A DNA stretch of 64,000 nt, from positions 558,001-622,000 of the forward strand of contig NZ_WOTN01000003.1 of NCBI RefSeq assembly GCF_010993745.1. Reading direction: 5' to 3'. The DNA comes from Fodinicola acaciae (GTDB lineage: Bacteria; Actinomycetota; Actinomycetes; Mycobacteriales; HKI-0501). The translations under genes and the position numbers were made by a program. Below, piece after piece: positions 1 through 8,511 of this stretch. How positions within the stretch are numbered: position 1 is the stretch's first letter; each line of letters starts with the position of its first letter. Below the pieces are notes generated by a model. That model had not been told where the DNA came from. It saw only the letters and a list, made by a program, of their open reading frames with translations, and searched no databases.

Positions 1-579
1 CCGGAAGGTCTCCCACGGCCCGGCGCCGAGATCTCGAGCCGCTTCCTCCAGCGACGGATCCAGCGTCGCCGCGCGCGCTCGTACGGTGATCGCCACGAAG
101 GACAACGAAAACATGATGTGCGAGATCAGGATCGTGAGATAGCCGCGCGGAATGTCGAGGTTGAGGAACATCGACAGCAGCGAGGCGCCCATCACCACCT
201 CGGGAGCGGCGATCGCGGCGAACATGACCGTGTCGAGGATGCCGGCGCCGCGGAAGCGATAACGCGCGAGCGCGAGACCGATCAGAGTCCCCAGCGCACC
301 AGCGAAAATCGCGGTCAACAACGCGATCGTCAGCGAGTTGAGCAACGAGATCGTCAGGTCCGGGATCGCGAACACGTCCCGATACCAGTGCAGTGTGAAA
401 CCCTGCCAGGTGTTGTTGAACTTTCCCCTGGTGTCGTTGAAACCAAAGACGATCATGCCGGCAACGGGTACGAACAGCCAGGCCAGCACGACCCAGGTCC
501 AGACCCGCAGATAGCGGCCGGAGCGCTGCACGCGTGCGGCCGGCGGAGCGACGGCGGTTTTCTCGGCTGTTGCGGTCAT
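1..579 (-). CDS. ABC transporter permease, PotC-like (3' end outside window)
   Basis: Inner-membrane permease of a spermidine/putrescine-type ABC importer. The 193 visible codons start MTATAEKTAVAPP, and hydrophobic segments follow from about residue 25 (VVLAWLFVPVAGMIVFGF). The last visible residues, DPSLEEAARDLGAG, are the EAA loop that docks on the ATPase, so perhaps a quarter of the protein is missing beyond base 1. The ATG overlaps the stop of the upstream permease by four bases (ATGA), which implies translational coupling. It is the last visible gene of an operon aldehyde dehydrogenase, ATPase, binding protein, permease, permease. Substrate is inferred from family and context. Confidence 0.9.
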   Translation of the reverse strand, partial: MTATAEKTAVAPPAARVQRSGRYLRVWTWVVLAWLFVPVAGMIVFGFNDTRGKFNNTWQGFTLHWYRDVFAIPDLTISLLNSLTIALLTAIFAGALGTLIGLALARYRFRGAGILDTVMFAAIAAPEVVMGASLLSMFLNLDIPRGYLTILISHIMFSLSFVAITVRARAATLDPSLEEAARDLGAGPWETFR

Positions 580-1439
580 CGCGCGGCCGCCTCCATGATC
601 TCCTTGGTGCCGAGCGCTCGCGCGTACGCGAAAATGCCGATCAGCAGCAACGCCATCAGGGTGAACGAGAGCACGGACGCGATCGGATAGTTGCTGGCGA
701 CGAAATACTGCGACTGGATGACGTTGCCGATCATCGTGTTGGCGGTGCCGCCGAGCACCTGCGCGTTGACGAAGTCCGAGCTGGCCGGCACGAACGTCAT
801 GATGACGCCGGCGAAAACGCCCGGCAGCGACAGCGGCAGGATGATCTTTCCGAAGATCGCGGCCTTTCCGGCGTAGAGGTCGCGGCCGGCCTCGACGACG
901 CGGTGGTCGACGCGGTCCAGCGCGAGGTAGATCGGCAGCACCATGAACGGCAGCCAGTTGTACGTCAGCCCCAGGATCACCGCTGGAGCCGTCGCCAGGA
1001 TGTGGAAGTCCTCGGGCAACAGGCCGATCGCCTTGAGTGGCCCGAGGAGGACGCCGTTGTCGGAAAGCAGAAAGCTCCACGCGGTCGTACGCAGGACGAA
1101 GGACACGAAGAACGGCAGCAACATCAGCAGCAGATACGTCGATTTGCGCGCGCCGCCGTGGAAAGCGATCCAGTATGCCATCGGATAGGCCAGCACGATC
1201 GCGATGACCGTCGCGGCCAGACCGTACAACAGGGATCGGATCAGCTGGGTGTGATAGAGCGAGATCGCGTGGGTGTAGTTGGAAAAGCTCCACGTCGGCG
1301 TGAAGCCGGTGACCACGTCGCCGGTCTGCAGCGACAGCGAGAGCATGAAGACCGCGGGGATCACGAAGAAGATCGCCAGCCACAGACCACCTGGCAGGAT
1401 CAGAAAGTACGGCGCGAGCGCCGCGCGCAGCCTGTGCAT
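576..1439 (-). CDS. ABC transporter permease, PotB-like
   Basis: First of two permeases of the polyamine-type importer (287 aa). It begins MHRLRAALAPYFLILPGGLW and has about six predicted membrane helices. The EAA-loop region VVEAGRDLYAGKAAIFGKI lies around residues 185-205. It starts four bases after the binding-protein stop and overlaps the next permease by four bases. Family knowledge: PotB/PotC pairs form the channel that is energised by PotA. The exact substrate (putrescine, spermidine or a related amine) cannot be read from the sequence. Confidence 0.9.
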   Translation of the reverse strand: MHRLRAALAPYFLILPGGLWLAIFFVIPAVFMLSLSLQTGDVVTGFTPTWSFSNYTHAISLYHTQLIRSLLYGLAATVIAIVLAYPMAYWIAFHGGARKSTYLLLMLLPFFVSFVLRTTAWSFLLSDNGVLLGPLKAIGLLPEDFHILATAPAVILGLTYNWLPFMVLPIYLALDRVDHRVVEAGRDLYAGKAAIFGKIILPLSLPGVFAGVIMTFVPASSDFVNAQVLGGTANTMIGNVIQSQYFVASNYPIASVLSFTLMALLLIGIFAYARALGTKEIMEAAAR

Positions 1440-1443
1440 CGGC

Positions 1444-2655
1444 TCACCCCTGCGTGATCGGCTGGAAGATGTCCTGGAACGTACGGTCCTCTGTCGGTGT
1501 CAACGGCCGGAAACTGTGCAGCCGCGCGTAATCCGAGGCGGACGGATAGACCAGCGGGCTGCTGGCGACCGCCTCCAGCGACTCCTTGTCGTCGCCGGTC
1601 GCGGCGGCCGCGTCCGCGCGGATGACCTGCTGTGTGCTCGGCACCGGCGTCACGTAGTTGATGTATTCGGTGAGCCCGGCGGCGATTTTGGGGTCGTAGA
1701 AGAAGTCCATCAGCTCAAGCGCGTCCAGCGGGTTCTCCGCCGAGATCGGGATGCACATGTTGTCGGTCCACAGCGAGCCGCCTTCCTTCGGGATGACGAA
1801 CTTCAGGCCGGTGCCCTCCGACACGTTCTGCTGGAAGATGTCGCCGGACCAGGCCATGGTGATCCACAGGTCGCCGTTGGCAAGTGACTTGATGTAGGTC
1901 TGGTCGTAATAGGCGCGGACGATTCCCTTGTCGCGCTGCTCTTTCAGCGTCGCCGCGGCCTTCTTCCACTCGGCCGGTCCGGCCGTCGCCGGGTCGATGC
2001 CGGACCGGTACATGCCGAAGTAGCCGAGCTCGTCGGTCGCCGAGAACATGCCGACTTTCCCGGCGTACGCCGGATTCCACAGCTCCTCGATGCTGGTGAT
2101 CTCCTTCTTGACGTACTTGGGGTTGTAGCCGATGCCGGTGATGCCGGAGGTCCACGGGATCGTGTAGACGTTGCCCGGGTCGAAGACCTCCCTCTTGTAG
2201 GTCGGACCCGCGTTTTTGGCGTAGTTGGGCAGCTTGCTGTGGTCGAGCGGCACCAGATAGCCGAGCAGCTGCAGCTTGGTCAGCTCGATGCCGTTGGTGA
2301 CGACCATCAGGTCATAGCCGATCGACTGGCCGGCGGCCAGCTGCGGCTGGATGCGGCCGAACCAGGACGGGTCGTCCTGGATGACCTCCTGGTAGTTGAC
2401 CTTCGTGCCGGTCGCCCTGGTGAACTCCTTGAGCTGCGTACGCTGCTCGTCCATGTAGAGCGGCCAGTTGGCGAAGTTGACCTTGCCGTGCCGCTCCTGG
2501 CCGGACCAGAAGGTGGCGATCTCCTGCCGGGTCGGCGGCGGTTTCTGCTTCCCTTTCACACCACAGGCTGCCAGCGAAACCCCGCCGGCCAACGCGAGAC
2601 CGAGCACCGACCGGCGGGAAAGCGTTGCTCCGCGCAGGAAAGCGGCGCGGTTCAC
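1444..2655 (-). CDS. Polyamine-type extracellular substrate-binding lipoprotein (PotD-like)
   Basis: Solute-binding protein of the importer (403 aa). The N terminus has a twin-arginine motif (SRRSVLGLAL) followed by a lipobox SLAAC with the lipidated cysteine near residue 31, so export is probably by Tat and anchoring on the outer face of the membrane. The body (VNFANWPLYMDEQ near residue 60, then LMVVTNGIELTKL and PWTSGITGIGYN) matches the PotD/PotF family of bacterial extracellular binding proteins. Its start overlaps the 3' end of the ATPase gene by four bases. Confidence 0.9.
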   Translation of the reverse strand: MNRAAFLRGATLSRRSVLGLALAGGVSLAACGVKGKQKPPPTRQEIATFWSGQERHGKVNFANWPLYMDEQRTQLKEFTRATGTKVNYQEVIQDDPSWFGRIQPQLAAGQSIGYDLMVVTNGIELTKLQLLGYLVPLDHSKLPNYAKNAGPTYKREVFDPGNVYTIPWTSGITGIGYNPKYVKKEITSIEELWNPAYAGKVGMFSATDELGYFGMYRSGIDPATAGPAEWKKAAATLKEQRDKGIVRAYYDQTYIKSLANGDLWITMAWSGDIFQQNVSEGTGLKFVIPKEGGSLWTDNMCIPISAENPLDALELMDFFYDPKIAAGLTEYINYVTPVPSTQQVIRADAAAATGDDKESLEAVASSPLVYPSASDYARLHSFRPLTPTEDRTFQDIFQPITQG

Positions 2656-3803
2656 GACTGGACCGCCAGCGCGTACGAGTGCCGCGGTTGCCAGCAGAGC
2701 CAGACGCGGTCGCCGCGCTCGGCGACGTCGGAAGCGTCCGAGCCGTTCTGCAGGAAGACGGTCATGTCGGCGCCGGACTCGGTGCGTACGGCATAGTTGG
2801 TGGACGTGCCGAGATAGACGACCTCGGTGACTTCGCCGCGAATACGGGAAAAGTCGCCGTCCGGCTCGGTCGCGGACAGCCGCACCTTCTCCGGCCGTAC
2901 GGTCAGCTCGACCTGCTCGCCGACCGTCGCATGTGGACTCTCCACGACGATGCGCTGACCGTCGCCTGGCTCGATGACGGCGTGTCCGTCGACAACTTTG
3001 GCCACCGGCCCGGACAACAGGTTGGAGGTGCCGATGAATCCGGCGACGAAGCGCGTCGCCGGCCGTTCGTAGATGTCTCTGGGGTCGCCGAGTTGTTCGA
3101 CCACGCCGGTGTTCATCACGGCGATCCGGTCGGACATCGTCAGAGCCTCGCCTTGGTCGTGTGTCACGTACACGAAGGTGATGCCGACCTCACGCTGGAT
3201 GCGTTTGAGCTCGATCTGCATGGACTGGCGCAGCTTCAGGTCGAGCGCGCCGAGCGGCTCGTCGAGCAGCAGCGCGCGCGGCCGGTTTACCAGTGCACGC
3301 GCCAAAGCCACGCGCTGCTGCTGGCCGCCGGAGAGCTGGCCGGGACGGCGTTTCTCCATGCCGGTGAGCTCGGTCAGCTCGACGATGTCCTTGACGCGGC
3401 GGGTGATCTCCGCTCGGTCGATCCGCTTGCGTCGCAGTCCGAACGCGATGTTCTCGAAGATCGTCATGTGCGGAAACAGCGCGTACGACTGGAAAACCAT
3501 GTTGACGTCACGGCGATGCGCCGGCAGCGCGGTGACGTCTTCGCCGTACAGGTGCACGGATCCGGTGCTGGGGACCTCGAAACCGGCGACCATCCGCATG
3601 GTCGTGGTCTTGCCGCAGCCGGACGGGCCGAGCAGCGAGAAAAACTCGCCCTGGCCGACCTGCAGGTCCAGCTGGCGGACCGCGGCCACGTCACCGTGTG
3701 CCGAGGCGTAGGTCTTGCTGACCCCGACCAGGCCGATGGCCGGCCGGTCGTCAGCGTCCGGAGCCGCCGTCGCGGCGGTCGATGTCGTTGCCGTGTCAGC
3801 CAT
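2652..3803 (-). CDS. potA: Spermidine/putrescine ABC transporter ATP-binding protein
   Basis: Cytoplasmic ATPase of the importer (383 aa, usual PotA length). Walker A GPSGCGKTTT, Q-loop VFQSYALFPH, signature LSGGQQQRVALARAL, Walker B ALLLDEP and switch His in VTHDQGEAL are all present. A C-terminal TOBE-type beta domain follows (residues about 290-375). The ATG has an AGGAG eight bases upstream. Only 18 bases separate it from the aldehyde dehydrogenase, so the five genes probably form one transcript. Confidence 0.93.
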   Translation of the reverse strand: MADTATTSTAATAAPDADDRPAIGLVGVSKTYASAHGDVAAVRQLDLQVGQGEFFSLLGPSGCGKTTTMRMVAGFEVPSTGSVHLYGEDVTALPAHRRDVNMVFQSYALFPHMTIFENIAFGLRRKRIDRAEITRRVKDIVELTELTGMEKRRPGQLSGGQQQRVALARALVNRPRALLLDEPLGALDLKLRQSMQIELKRIQREVGITFVYVTHDQGEALTMSDRIAVMNTGVVEQLGDPRDIYERPATRFVAGFIGTSNLLSGPVAKVVDGHAVIEPGDGQRIVVESPHATVGEQVELTVRPEKVRLSATEPDGDFSRIRGEVTEVVYLGTSTNYAVRTESGADMTVFLQNGSDASDVAERGDRVWLCWQPRHSYALAVQS

Positions 3804-3821
3804 GCGAACGCTCCTGCCAGA

Positions 3822-5240
3822 TCAGTCCCCGAAGTAGCTCATGACGTGCTTGACCCTGCTGTATTCTTCCAGCGAGTAAAGGGAAAGGTCCTTACCGTAG
3901 CCGGAGTGCTTGAAACCGCCGTGCGGCATCTCCGCGACGATCGGGATGTGCGTGTTGATCCACACGCAGCCGAAGTCCAGCCGCCGCGAGACCCGCATCG
4001 CGCGCGCGTGGTCGCGCGTCCAGACGCTGGAGGCCAGACCGTACTTGACGCCGTTGGCCCAGGTCACCGCCTCGTCCTCGTCGGTGAACCGCTGGACCGT
4101 CACGACCGGACCGAAAATCTCGTCCTGGATCAGCTCGTCGTCCTGCCGCAGGCCGGAAATCACCGTCGGCGCGTAGAAAAACCCGCGATCGCCGACCCTT
4201 GTGCCACCGGTCGTGACCTGTGCGTGCGCCGGCGCGCGGTCGACGAAGCCGCTCACGCGCGCGAGCTGGTTGGGATTGTTGAGCGGACCATAGTCGTCGT
4301 CCGGACCGCCGGTGGTGGTTTTCGTTGCGGCTTCGGTCAAAGCGGCGACGAAGTCGTCGTGCACGCGCGGCGCCGCGAGCACGCGTGTGGCGGCCGTACA
4401 GTCCTGGCCGGCGTTGAAATATCCGGCGCCGGCGATCGCCTCGGCGGCCTTTTCCACGTCCGCGTCATCGAAAACGACGACCGGCGCCTTGCCGCCGAGC
4501 TCCAGATGCAGCCGCTTGAGATCGCGCGACGCGGACTGCGCGACCTCCATGCCGGCGCGTACGCTGCCGGTCACCGACACGAGCTGCGGGATCGGATGGT
4601 CGACCAGGGCGCGGCCGGTGTCGCGATTTCCGGTCACCACGTTGAAAACTCCGGCCGGCAGAAACTCAGCGCCGATCTCGGCGAGCAGCAGTGTGCTGGC
4701 CGGCGTGGTGTCGGAGGGCTTGAGCACGGTAGCGTTGCCGGCCGCCAACGCTGGCGCGAACTTCCACGCCGCCATCACCATCGGATAGTTCCACGGCGTC
4801 ACCTGGCCGACGACGCCGATCGGCTCACGCCGGATCCAGGACGTGTGGTTGGCCAGATACTCACCGGCCGCGCGGCCCTCCAACGTACGCGCGGCGCCGG
4901 CGAAGAACCGTACGCAGTCCAGGATCTGCCAGATTTCCTCCGTACGCGTGACTTCGCGCGGCTTGCCGGTATTCCTGCACTCGACCTCGACCAGCTCGTC
5001 GGCGCGCGCTTCGATCGCGTCGGCAAACCGGAACAACGCGAGACTGCGCTCGGCCGGCGTCGCCTCACCCCACCCAGGCGCCGCCTCCGCCGCCGCCCGG
5101 AAAGCCGCGTCGACATCCTCGGCCCCCGACCTCGGCGCCTGCGCGTACACCTCCCCGGTCGCCGGATCGACAACGTCGTCAGTCCGCCCGTCCAGCGCCT
5201 CCACGTACGCGCCGCCGACGAAGTTACGCAGCTGCAGCAC
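3822..5240 (-). CDS. Aldehyde dehydrogenase, gamma-aminobutyraldehyde/betaine-aldehyde type
   Basis: NAD(P)-dependent oxidation of an aldehyde to its acid (472 aa). The general base is Glu247 in LELGGK and the nucleophile is Cys281 in GQDCTA. The nucleotide-binding stretch TPWNYPMVMAAWK lies at about 149-161. Being first in an operon with a polyamine-type importer suggests it oxidises 4-aminobutanal or a similar aminoaldehyde from putrescine breakdown, but betaine aldehyde cannot be excluded. The start chosen is GTG (VLQLRNFVGGAYVEA), with GAGGGAG just upstream. Confidence 0.9.
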   Translation of the reverse strand: MLQLRNFVGGAYVEALDGRTDDVVDPATGEVYAQAPRSGAEDVDAAFRAAAEAAPGWGEATPAERSLALFRFADAIEARADELVEVECRNTGKPREVTRTEEIWQILDCVRFFAGAARTLEGRAAGEYLANHTSWIRREPIGVVGQVTPWNYPMVMAAWKFAPALAAGNATVLKPSDTTPASTLLLAEIGAEFLPAGVFNVVTGNRDTGRALVDHPIPQLVSVTGSVRAGMEVAQSASRDLKRLHLELGGKAPVVVFDDADVEKAAEAIAGAGYFNAGQDCTAATRVLAAPRVHDDFVAALTEAATKTTTGGPDDDYGPLNNPNQLARVSGFVDRAPAHAQVTTGGTRVGDRGFFYAPTVISGLRQDDELIQDEIFGPVVTVQRFTDEDEAVTWANGVKYGLASSVWTRDHARAMRVSRRLDFGCVWINTHIPIVAEMPHGGFKHSGYGKDLSLYSLEEYSRVKHVMSYFGD

Positions 5241-5304
5241 CGCACCAGCTCCCTCTGGTTGGTGGTTGATGACTGTCGACTTTGGCAGAGATGCGACGCT
5301 TGGA

Positions 5305-5350
5305 CAAGTGATTCCGTTGAGAAAGTTGGCGAGAGGTACGGAATCGCTTG
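5305..5350. promoter_or_regulatory. Inverted repeat upstream of the dehydrogenase/transporter operon
   Basis: Two 13-base arms, CAAGTGATTCCGT at 5305-5317 and ACGGAATCGCTTG at 5338-5350, match at 12 of 13 positions with a 20-base spacer. They lie 65-110 bases upstream of the operon start. It could be a regulator operator or an RNA hairpin; nothing in the window identifies the regulator. Confidence 0.4.
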
Positions 5351-5401
5351 TGATGGGAGGAGAGCGCGGAGGTAGGAGGGTGCGTCTTCCCTTTTCTTGC
5401 C

Positions 5402-5575
5402 TTGGGGAGGTGGTCGCGTCTCTGTTTGTCGCGTTGGGGAGGTGGTTGCGTCTCTTGTTTGTTGCGTTGGGGAGGTGGTCGGGTTTTCTGCTTGTTGCGT
5501 CAGGGGGGTGGTTGGGTTTTTCGCCTGCGCGGCGGGCGCTCCTGCGCGGAGGGCGACCTCAAGGGAGGGGGCGCG
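5402..5575 (+). repeat. G/T-rich tandem repeat plus GC-rich tail (copy A)
   Basis: Four degenerate copies of a 32-33 base unit built on TTGGGGAGGTGGTTG start at about 5402, 5434, 5467 and 5500. They are followed by a conserved tail containing GCGCGGCGGGCG and GGGCGACCTCAAGGGAG. The tail recurs inverted at 6062-6130 and directly, with a 14-base deletion, near 31038-31075. Runs of G make the plus strand prone to quadruplex formation. Short open frames here exist on all frames and look like by-products of composition. Confidence 0.7.
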
Positions 5576-6061
5576 TGGACGCCAATCGGTGTACATGGGG
5601 GGTGCGGGCGGCGGTTGCGGTCGGGGCTGGGTTCTCCAGGCTTGCTCGGTCACGTATGGGAAGCAACCCGTCGGGATGGACGCCAAACGATCGTGCTGTA
5701 GCGGCTGACTGAGTAATACTTGTTTAACAAGACATCAAAACGGACATCTGTTGCAGGCCAGTAGTCACAACAGCATTGTCAGCCTCAGCGGTCACACCCG
5801 TCACAGCCCGTAGTGATCGCGGCGGCGTGAAAGCCTTGTTCCTTGCGTCCAACGCTAGTAACTCGACATTCATGCCATCCGCAAACCTCACAATCCCGAC
5901 ATTTAGCGCTCCACGCGTCTTCCCGTCCCACATAGTGGACCCTCTCGCCACCCACCGAGACGCCACCGCGGCTCCGGTGCCCTAGCCACACTCCTGGTCC
6001 GGTTTGTCCGTTCCACACCACGTACGAAACCGCACCCGCGGCACCCAACCGGACCAACAAC
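5576..6061. other. Intergenic stretch without a recognised gene
   Basis: This stretch between two inverted copies of the G/T-rich repeat includes a less GC-rich part at about 5700-5940. Small frames are open on both strands (5724-5966 minus, 5776-5985 plus), but neither has a convincing ribosome binding site or a recognisable domain. It may be a decayed gene or mobile-element remnant. I see no RNA gene or operator here. Confidence 0.5.
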
Positions 6062-6233
6062 GAAACCCCGCGCGCCCTCCCCTTGAGGTCGCCCTCCGCG
6101 CAGGAGCGCCCGCCGCGAAGGCGAAACCACCCCCCAAAACCCAACAATCATGAAAACCCAACCCCATCCCACAACCAACCAAAAAGCAGGTACGCGGCCA
6201 CCCGGCTGCGTACCTGCCCCCAAAACCCAACCC
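6062..6233 (-). repeat. G/T-rich repeat (copy B, inverted)
   Basis: Read on the minus strand, this has the same parts as copy A: units of GGTTGGGTTTT, then TTCGCGGCGGGCGCTCC and GGGCGACCTCAAGGGGAGG. It directly abuts the 3' end of the membrane-protein gene at 6234, and the terminator hairpin at 6186-6217 is embedded in it. With copy A it makes an inverted pair about 490 bases apart. Confidence 0.65.
6181..6217 (-). terminator. Rho-independent terminator of the Ig-like membrane protein gene
   Basis: On the minus strand a perfect 10-base stem (GCAGGTACGC / GCGTACCTGC, bases 6208-6217 and 6186-6195) with a 12-base loop is followed immediately by TTTTT. It lies 17 bases past the stop at 6234, as expected for intrinsic termination. 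Confidence 0.8.
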
Positions 6234-7580
6234 CTATGACTGCGGCGTAATCAAGGTGTACGAGAAAACACCACTCTCCCGACAGGTACCGCCGCCCTGT
6301 TTCTGGTTGTTGACAGTCAGCGGATCCCCGGCCTTCACACAGTTGATACGCAGCTGAAGACGCTGCGGAGGCGCCGGGTTCGTTGTCGTTGTCGGGCGGC
6401 TGAGGGTCAGGGTCGGGTTGAATTCGTATTTGAGCTCGAAAAGGTTGTCCAGGGCCTGCGGACCCCAGACGCGCTGGCCGTCGACCAGGATCTCGACGGT
6501 GCCGGAGTCCTTCTGCGGGTTCTGGATGGTCACCGACGGGACGATGATGGTCTGGCCGCTGCCGGGCCGCAGTACGGCGGAGTTCGTGGTGAGGCTGCTC
6601 TGCTGGCCGTTCACCGCCGCGACGCTCAGATAGCCGAACTCGACGGAGGTGACCGGTGCCTTCTTCGCGCCGCCGGGGCCGGTCGACGGCGCGGGGCTGG
6701 CCGGGCCGCCGGCATCCGGGGGCGCGCCGGGGGTGCGGTCGAGGCGCTGGTTGGCTTTCTTCGCGTCGGCCGCGGCCTGGTCGACGGCGGCCTTCTGCTG
6801 TGCCGCGGCGGTCTGCGCGGCGTTGTTGGCGACCTGCTCCAGCGTCGGCTTGGCCAACAGAAACCATGCTGCCACCAACAAAACCAGCAGAGCCAGGATG
6901 GCGGCGATCCACCGGAAGATGTTGCGCGGCAGGATCGGCAGCTGCAGCATGTTGGCGTCCAGCACGATCGGCTGACCGTCGGCCGGGGTCACCATCAGCT
7001 GGAACGGCCGGGTGATCGGCTGGCCGCGCCAGTGTGCGTGCCGGGACCGCAGGTCGACCGCGGAGAACAACGCCTGACCCGGTTGTACGGTCAGCGACGA
7101 CGGCCGTGGCCGCACGTCCAGCTGCCCGTCCGGGTCGCCGCCGGTCAGGTCGACGTGGACGGGGACGTTGCCGGTGTTGTCGACGGCGACCTCGTGGCGC
7201 GCCTTGCGCCGCCCCCTGGACGTACGCGGCGTGATCTCCGCGGTCGTCTGGAAGAACGGCAGCACCCGCACCAGGCCCTCGACCGCGGTCGCCGCGCCCG
7301 GGTTCTCGGCCGGCAGCACGCGTACGGCATAGGGATGCTCTCCGGCGCGTACGCGCGAGGACCGCGGCGGCGCGAACGTGACCGACACCTCGGCGTCGTT
7401 GTCGGGGTAGATGTTGACCACCGCCGGCTCGACGGTCGACCAGCCGGCCGCCGGCCCGACGACCTCGAAGCGATACTGCTCGATGATCGGGCTGTTGTTC
7501 CGGATGGTCACACCGGTGGATGCGGTGGCGCCGGGCTCGATGTCCAGAGTCGGCGCGTCAAGGGTCGCGTGAGTGCTCAC
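6234..7580 (-). CDS. Ig-like domain membrane protein at the edge of the contractile injection locus
   Basis: A 448-residue single-pass membrane protein of unknown function. Residues about 1-215 form beta-rich, Ig/CARDB-like repeats (GATASTGVTIRNNSPIIEQY, VSVTFAPPRSSRVRAGEHPY). A membrane helix follows (FRWIAAILALLVLLVAAWFL, about 220-242), then an alanine-rich probable coiled coil, a Pro/Gly linker and a second beta domain. The start is GTG at 7580 (VSTHATLDAP); the frame is open 25 codons further upstream, but that extension looks non-coding. It is divergent from the LuxR gene. Proteins of this design are common beside actinomycete CIS loci, so a role in anchoring or sensing is inferred. Confidence 0.8.
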   Translation of the reverse strand: MSTHATLDAPTLDIEPGATASTGVTIRNNSPIIEQYRFEVVGPAAGWSTVEPAVVNIYPDNDAEVSVTFAPPRSSRVRAGEHPYAVRVLPAENPGAATAVEGLVRVLPFFQTTAEITPRTSRGRRKARHEVAVDNTGNVPVHVDLTGGDPDGQLDVRPRPSSLTVQPGQALFSAVDLRSRHAHWRGQPITRPFQLMVTPADGQPIVLDANMLQLPILPRNIFRWIAAILALLVLLVAAWFLLAKPTLEQVANNAAQTAAAQQKAAVDQAAADAKKANQRLDRTPGAPPDAGGPASPAPSTGPGGAKKAPVTSVEFGYLSVAAVNGQQSSLTTNSAVLRPGSGQTIIVPSVTIQNPQKDSGTVEILVDGQRVWGPQALDNLFELKYEFNPTLTLSRPTTTTNPAPPQRLQLRINCVKAGDPLTVNNQKQGGGTCRESGVFSYTLITPQS

Positions 7581-7742
7581 GAAGGGCACCGTAGGGGCTG
7601 ATCCGCCACAGGACACCCGACGCAGGGGAACCCCTTCGGGCAACGTGGAGCGCACTTTAAGGGCACGTTAATCCCGCTGAGGATGCTGGTCGCACAACGT
7701 CGGCGCCACATGGGTGAGCGCTCATTTCGGCAGGTGGTTGAC

Positions 7743-8369
7743 ATGATCGAACGGCTTCCAGTCCTTCTGCACGCACGCGACCCGATCTCCTACGCCGGGA
7801 TCAAGGGGCAGCTGGCACCGCGGCCGGAGGTACGCATCGTCAGCAACGACGAATGGCAGACGGCCAAGGTCGCGCTGGTGGTGACCGACCGGATCGACGA
7901 GGCGGCGATCCGTGCGCTGCGCGGACTGCGCGCGCGTGCGATCAACCGGCTGGTCATCGTCGCGACCCAGATCGAGGAGTCGGAGCTGGTCGCGGTGGTG
8001 GAGATCGGCGTCGCCGGCCTGGTACGCCGCGCGGACGCGACCGCCGAGCACCTGGTGACCGTGCTCAAGTCGGCCGCCGCCGGCGACGGCGCGGTGCCGC
8101 CGGACCTGCTCGGCCGGCTGCTCAACCAGGTCGGTCAGCTGCAGCGGCAGGTGCTCGGGCCGCGCGGACTGACCTTCTCCGGGCTGGCCGAACGCGAGGT
8201 CCAGGTGCTCCGGCTGGTGGCCGACGGCTTCGACACCGAGGAAATAGCCCAGAAGCTGTCGTATTCTCAGCGTACGGTCAAAAACGTCCTCCACGACGTG
8301 ACCAGCCGCCTGCACCTGCGCAACCGCAGCCACGCCGTCGCGTACGCGCTCAAGCACGGACTTATCTGA
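7743..8369 (+). CDS. LuxR-family response-regulator-like transcription factor
   Basis: A 208-residue regulator with an N-terminal receiver-like region (RLPVLLHARDPISYAGIKGQ) and a C-terminal LuxR helix-turn-helix (LAEREVQVLRLVADGFDTEEIAQKL, about 145-205). The receiver looks degenerate: the usual acidic pocket and phospho-Asp are not evident, so phosphorylation may not be the input. The chosen ATG at 7743 has AGGTGG eight bases upstream; in-frame starts at 7683 and 7710 are alternatives. It lies between the divergent Ig-like membrane gene and the CIS genes, so it probably controls the locus (inference). Confidence 0.82.
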   Translation: MIERLPVLLHARDPISYAGIKGQLAPRPEVRIVSNDEWQTAKVALVVTDRIDEAAIRALRGLRARAINRLVIVATQIEESELVAVVEIGVAGLVRRADATAEHLVTVLKSAAAGDGAVPPDLLGRLLNQVGQLQRQVLGPRGLTFSGLAEREVQVLRLVADGFDTEEIAQKLSYSQRTVKNVLHDVTSRLHLRNRSHAVAYALKHGLI

Positions 8370-8384
8370 TCGGGCAACCAGAAG

Positions 8385-8398
8385 TGCCCCATGGGGCA
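8385..8398. promoter_or_regulatory. Perfect 14-base palindrome with extra half-site, candidate operator
   Basis: TGCCCCATGGGGCA at 8385-8398 is a perfect palindrome, followed at about 8406 by a second CTGCCCCAT half-site. It lies in the 142-base gap between the LuxR gene and the large propeller gene, upstream of the CIS transcript. It could bind the adjacent LuxR protein, or act as a short hairpin after that gene. Confidence 0.45.
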
Positions 8399-8511
8399 GT
8401 TCTCCCTGCCCCATTGCATGTCCAACATCTGGTCCCAATTACCGGCCCGTCAAGCGACGGTAGGTGCCGGTGCCAGCCGGGGTGCCCCGACACGAGTGGG
8501 TGAAGAGCAGA

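Noticed and set aside
2625-5375. Very long plus-strand open frame (over 900 codons)
   Set aside because: It is antisense to the ATPase and aldehyde dehydrogenase genes, which have full catalytic motifs; long opposite frames are normal in high-GC DNA.
5402-5530. CRISPR-like array of 33-base units
   Set aside because: Units are adjacent, degenerate and without unique spacers, and there are no cas genes.
5724-5985. Small gene in the repeat-rich gap (either strand)
   Set aside because: No ribosome binding site, domain or codon pattern; both strands are open to a similar extent. A TnpB-like C-terminal remnant was considered, but the similarity is too weak.
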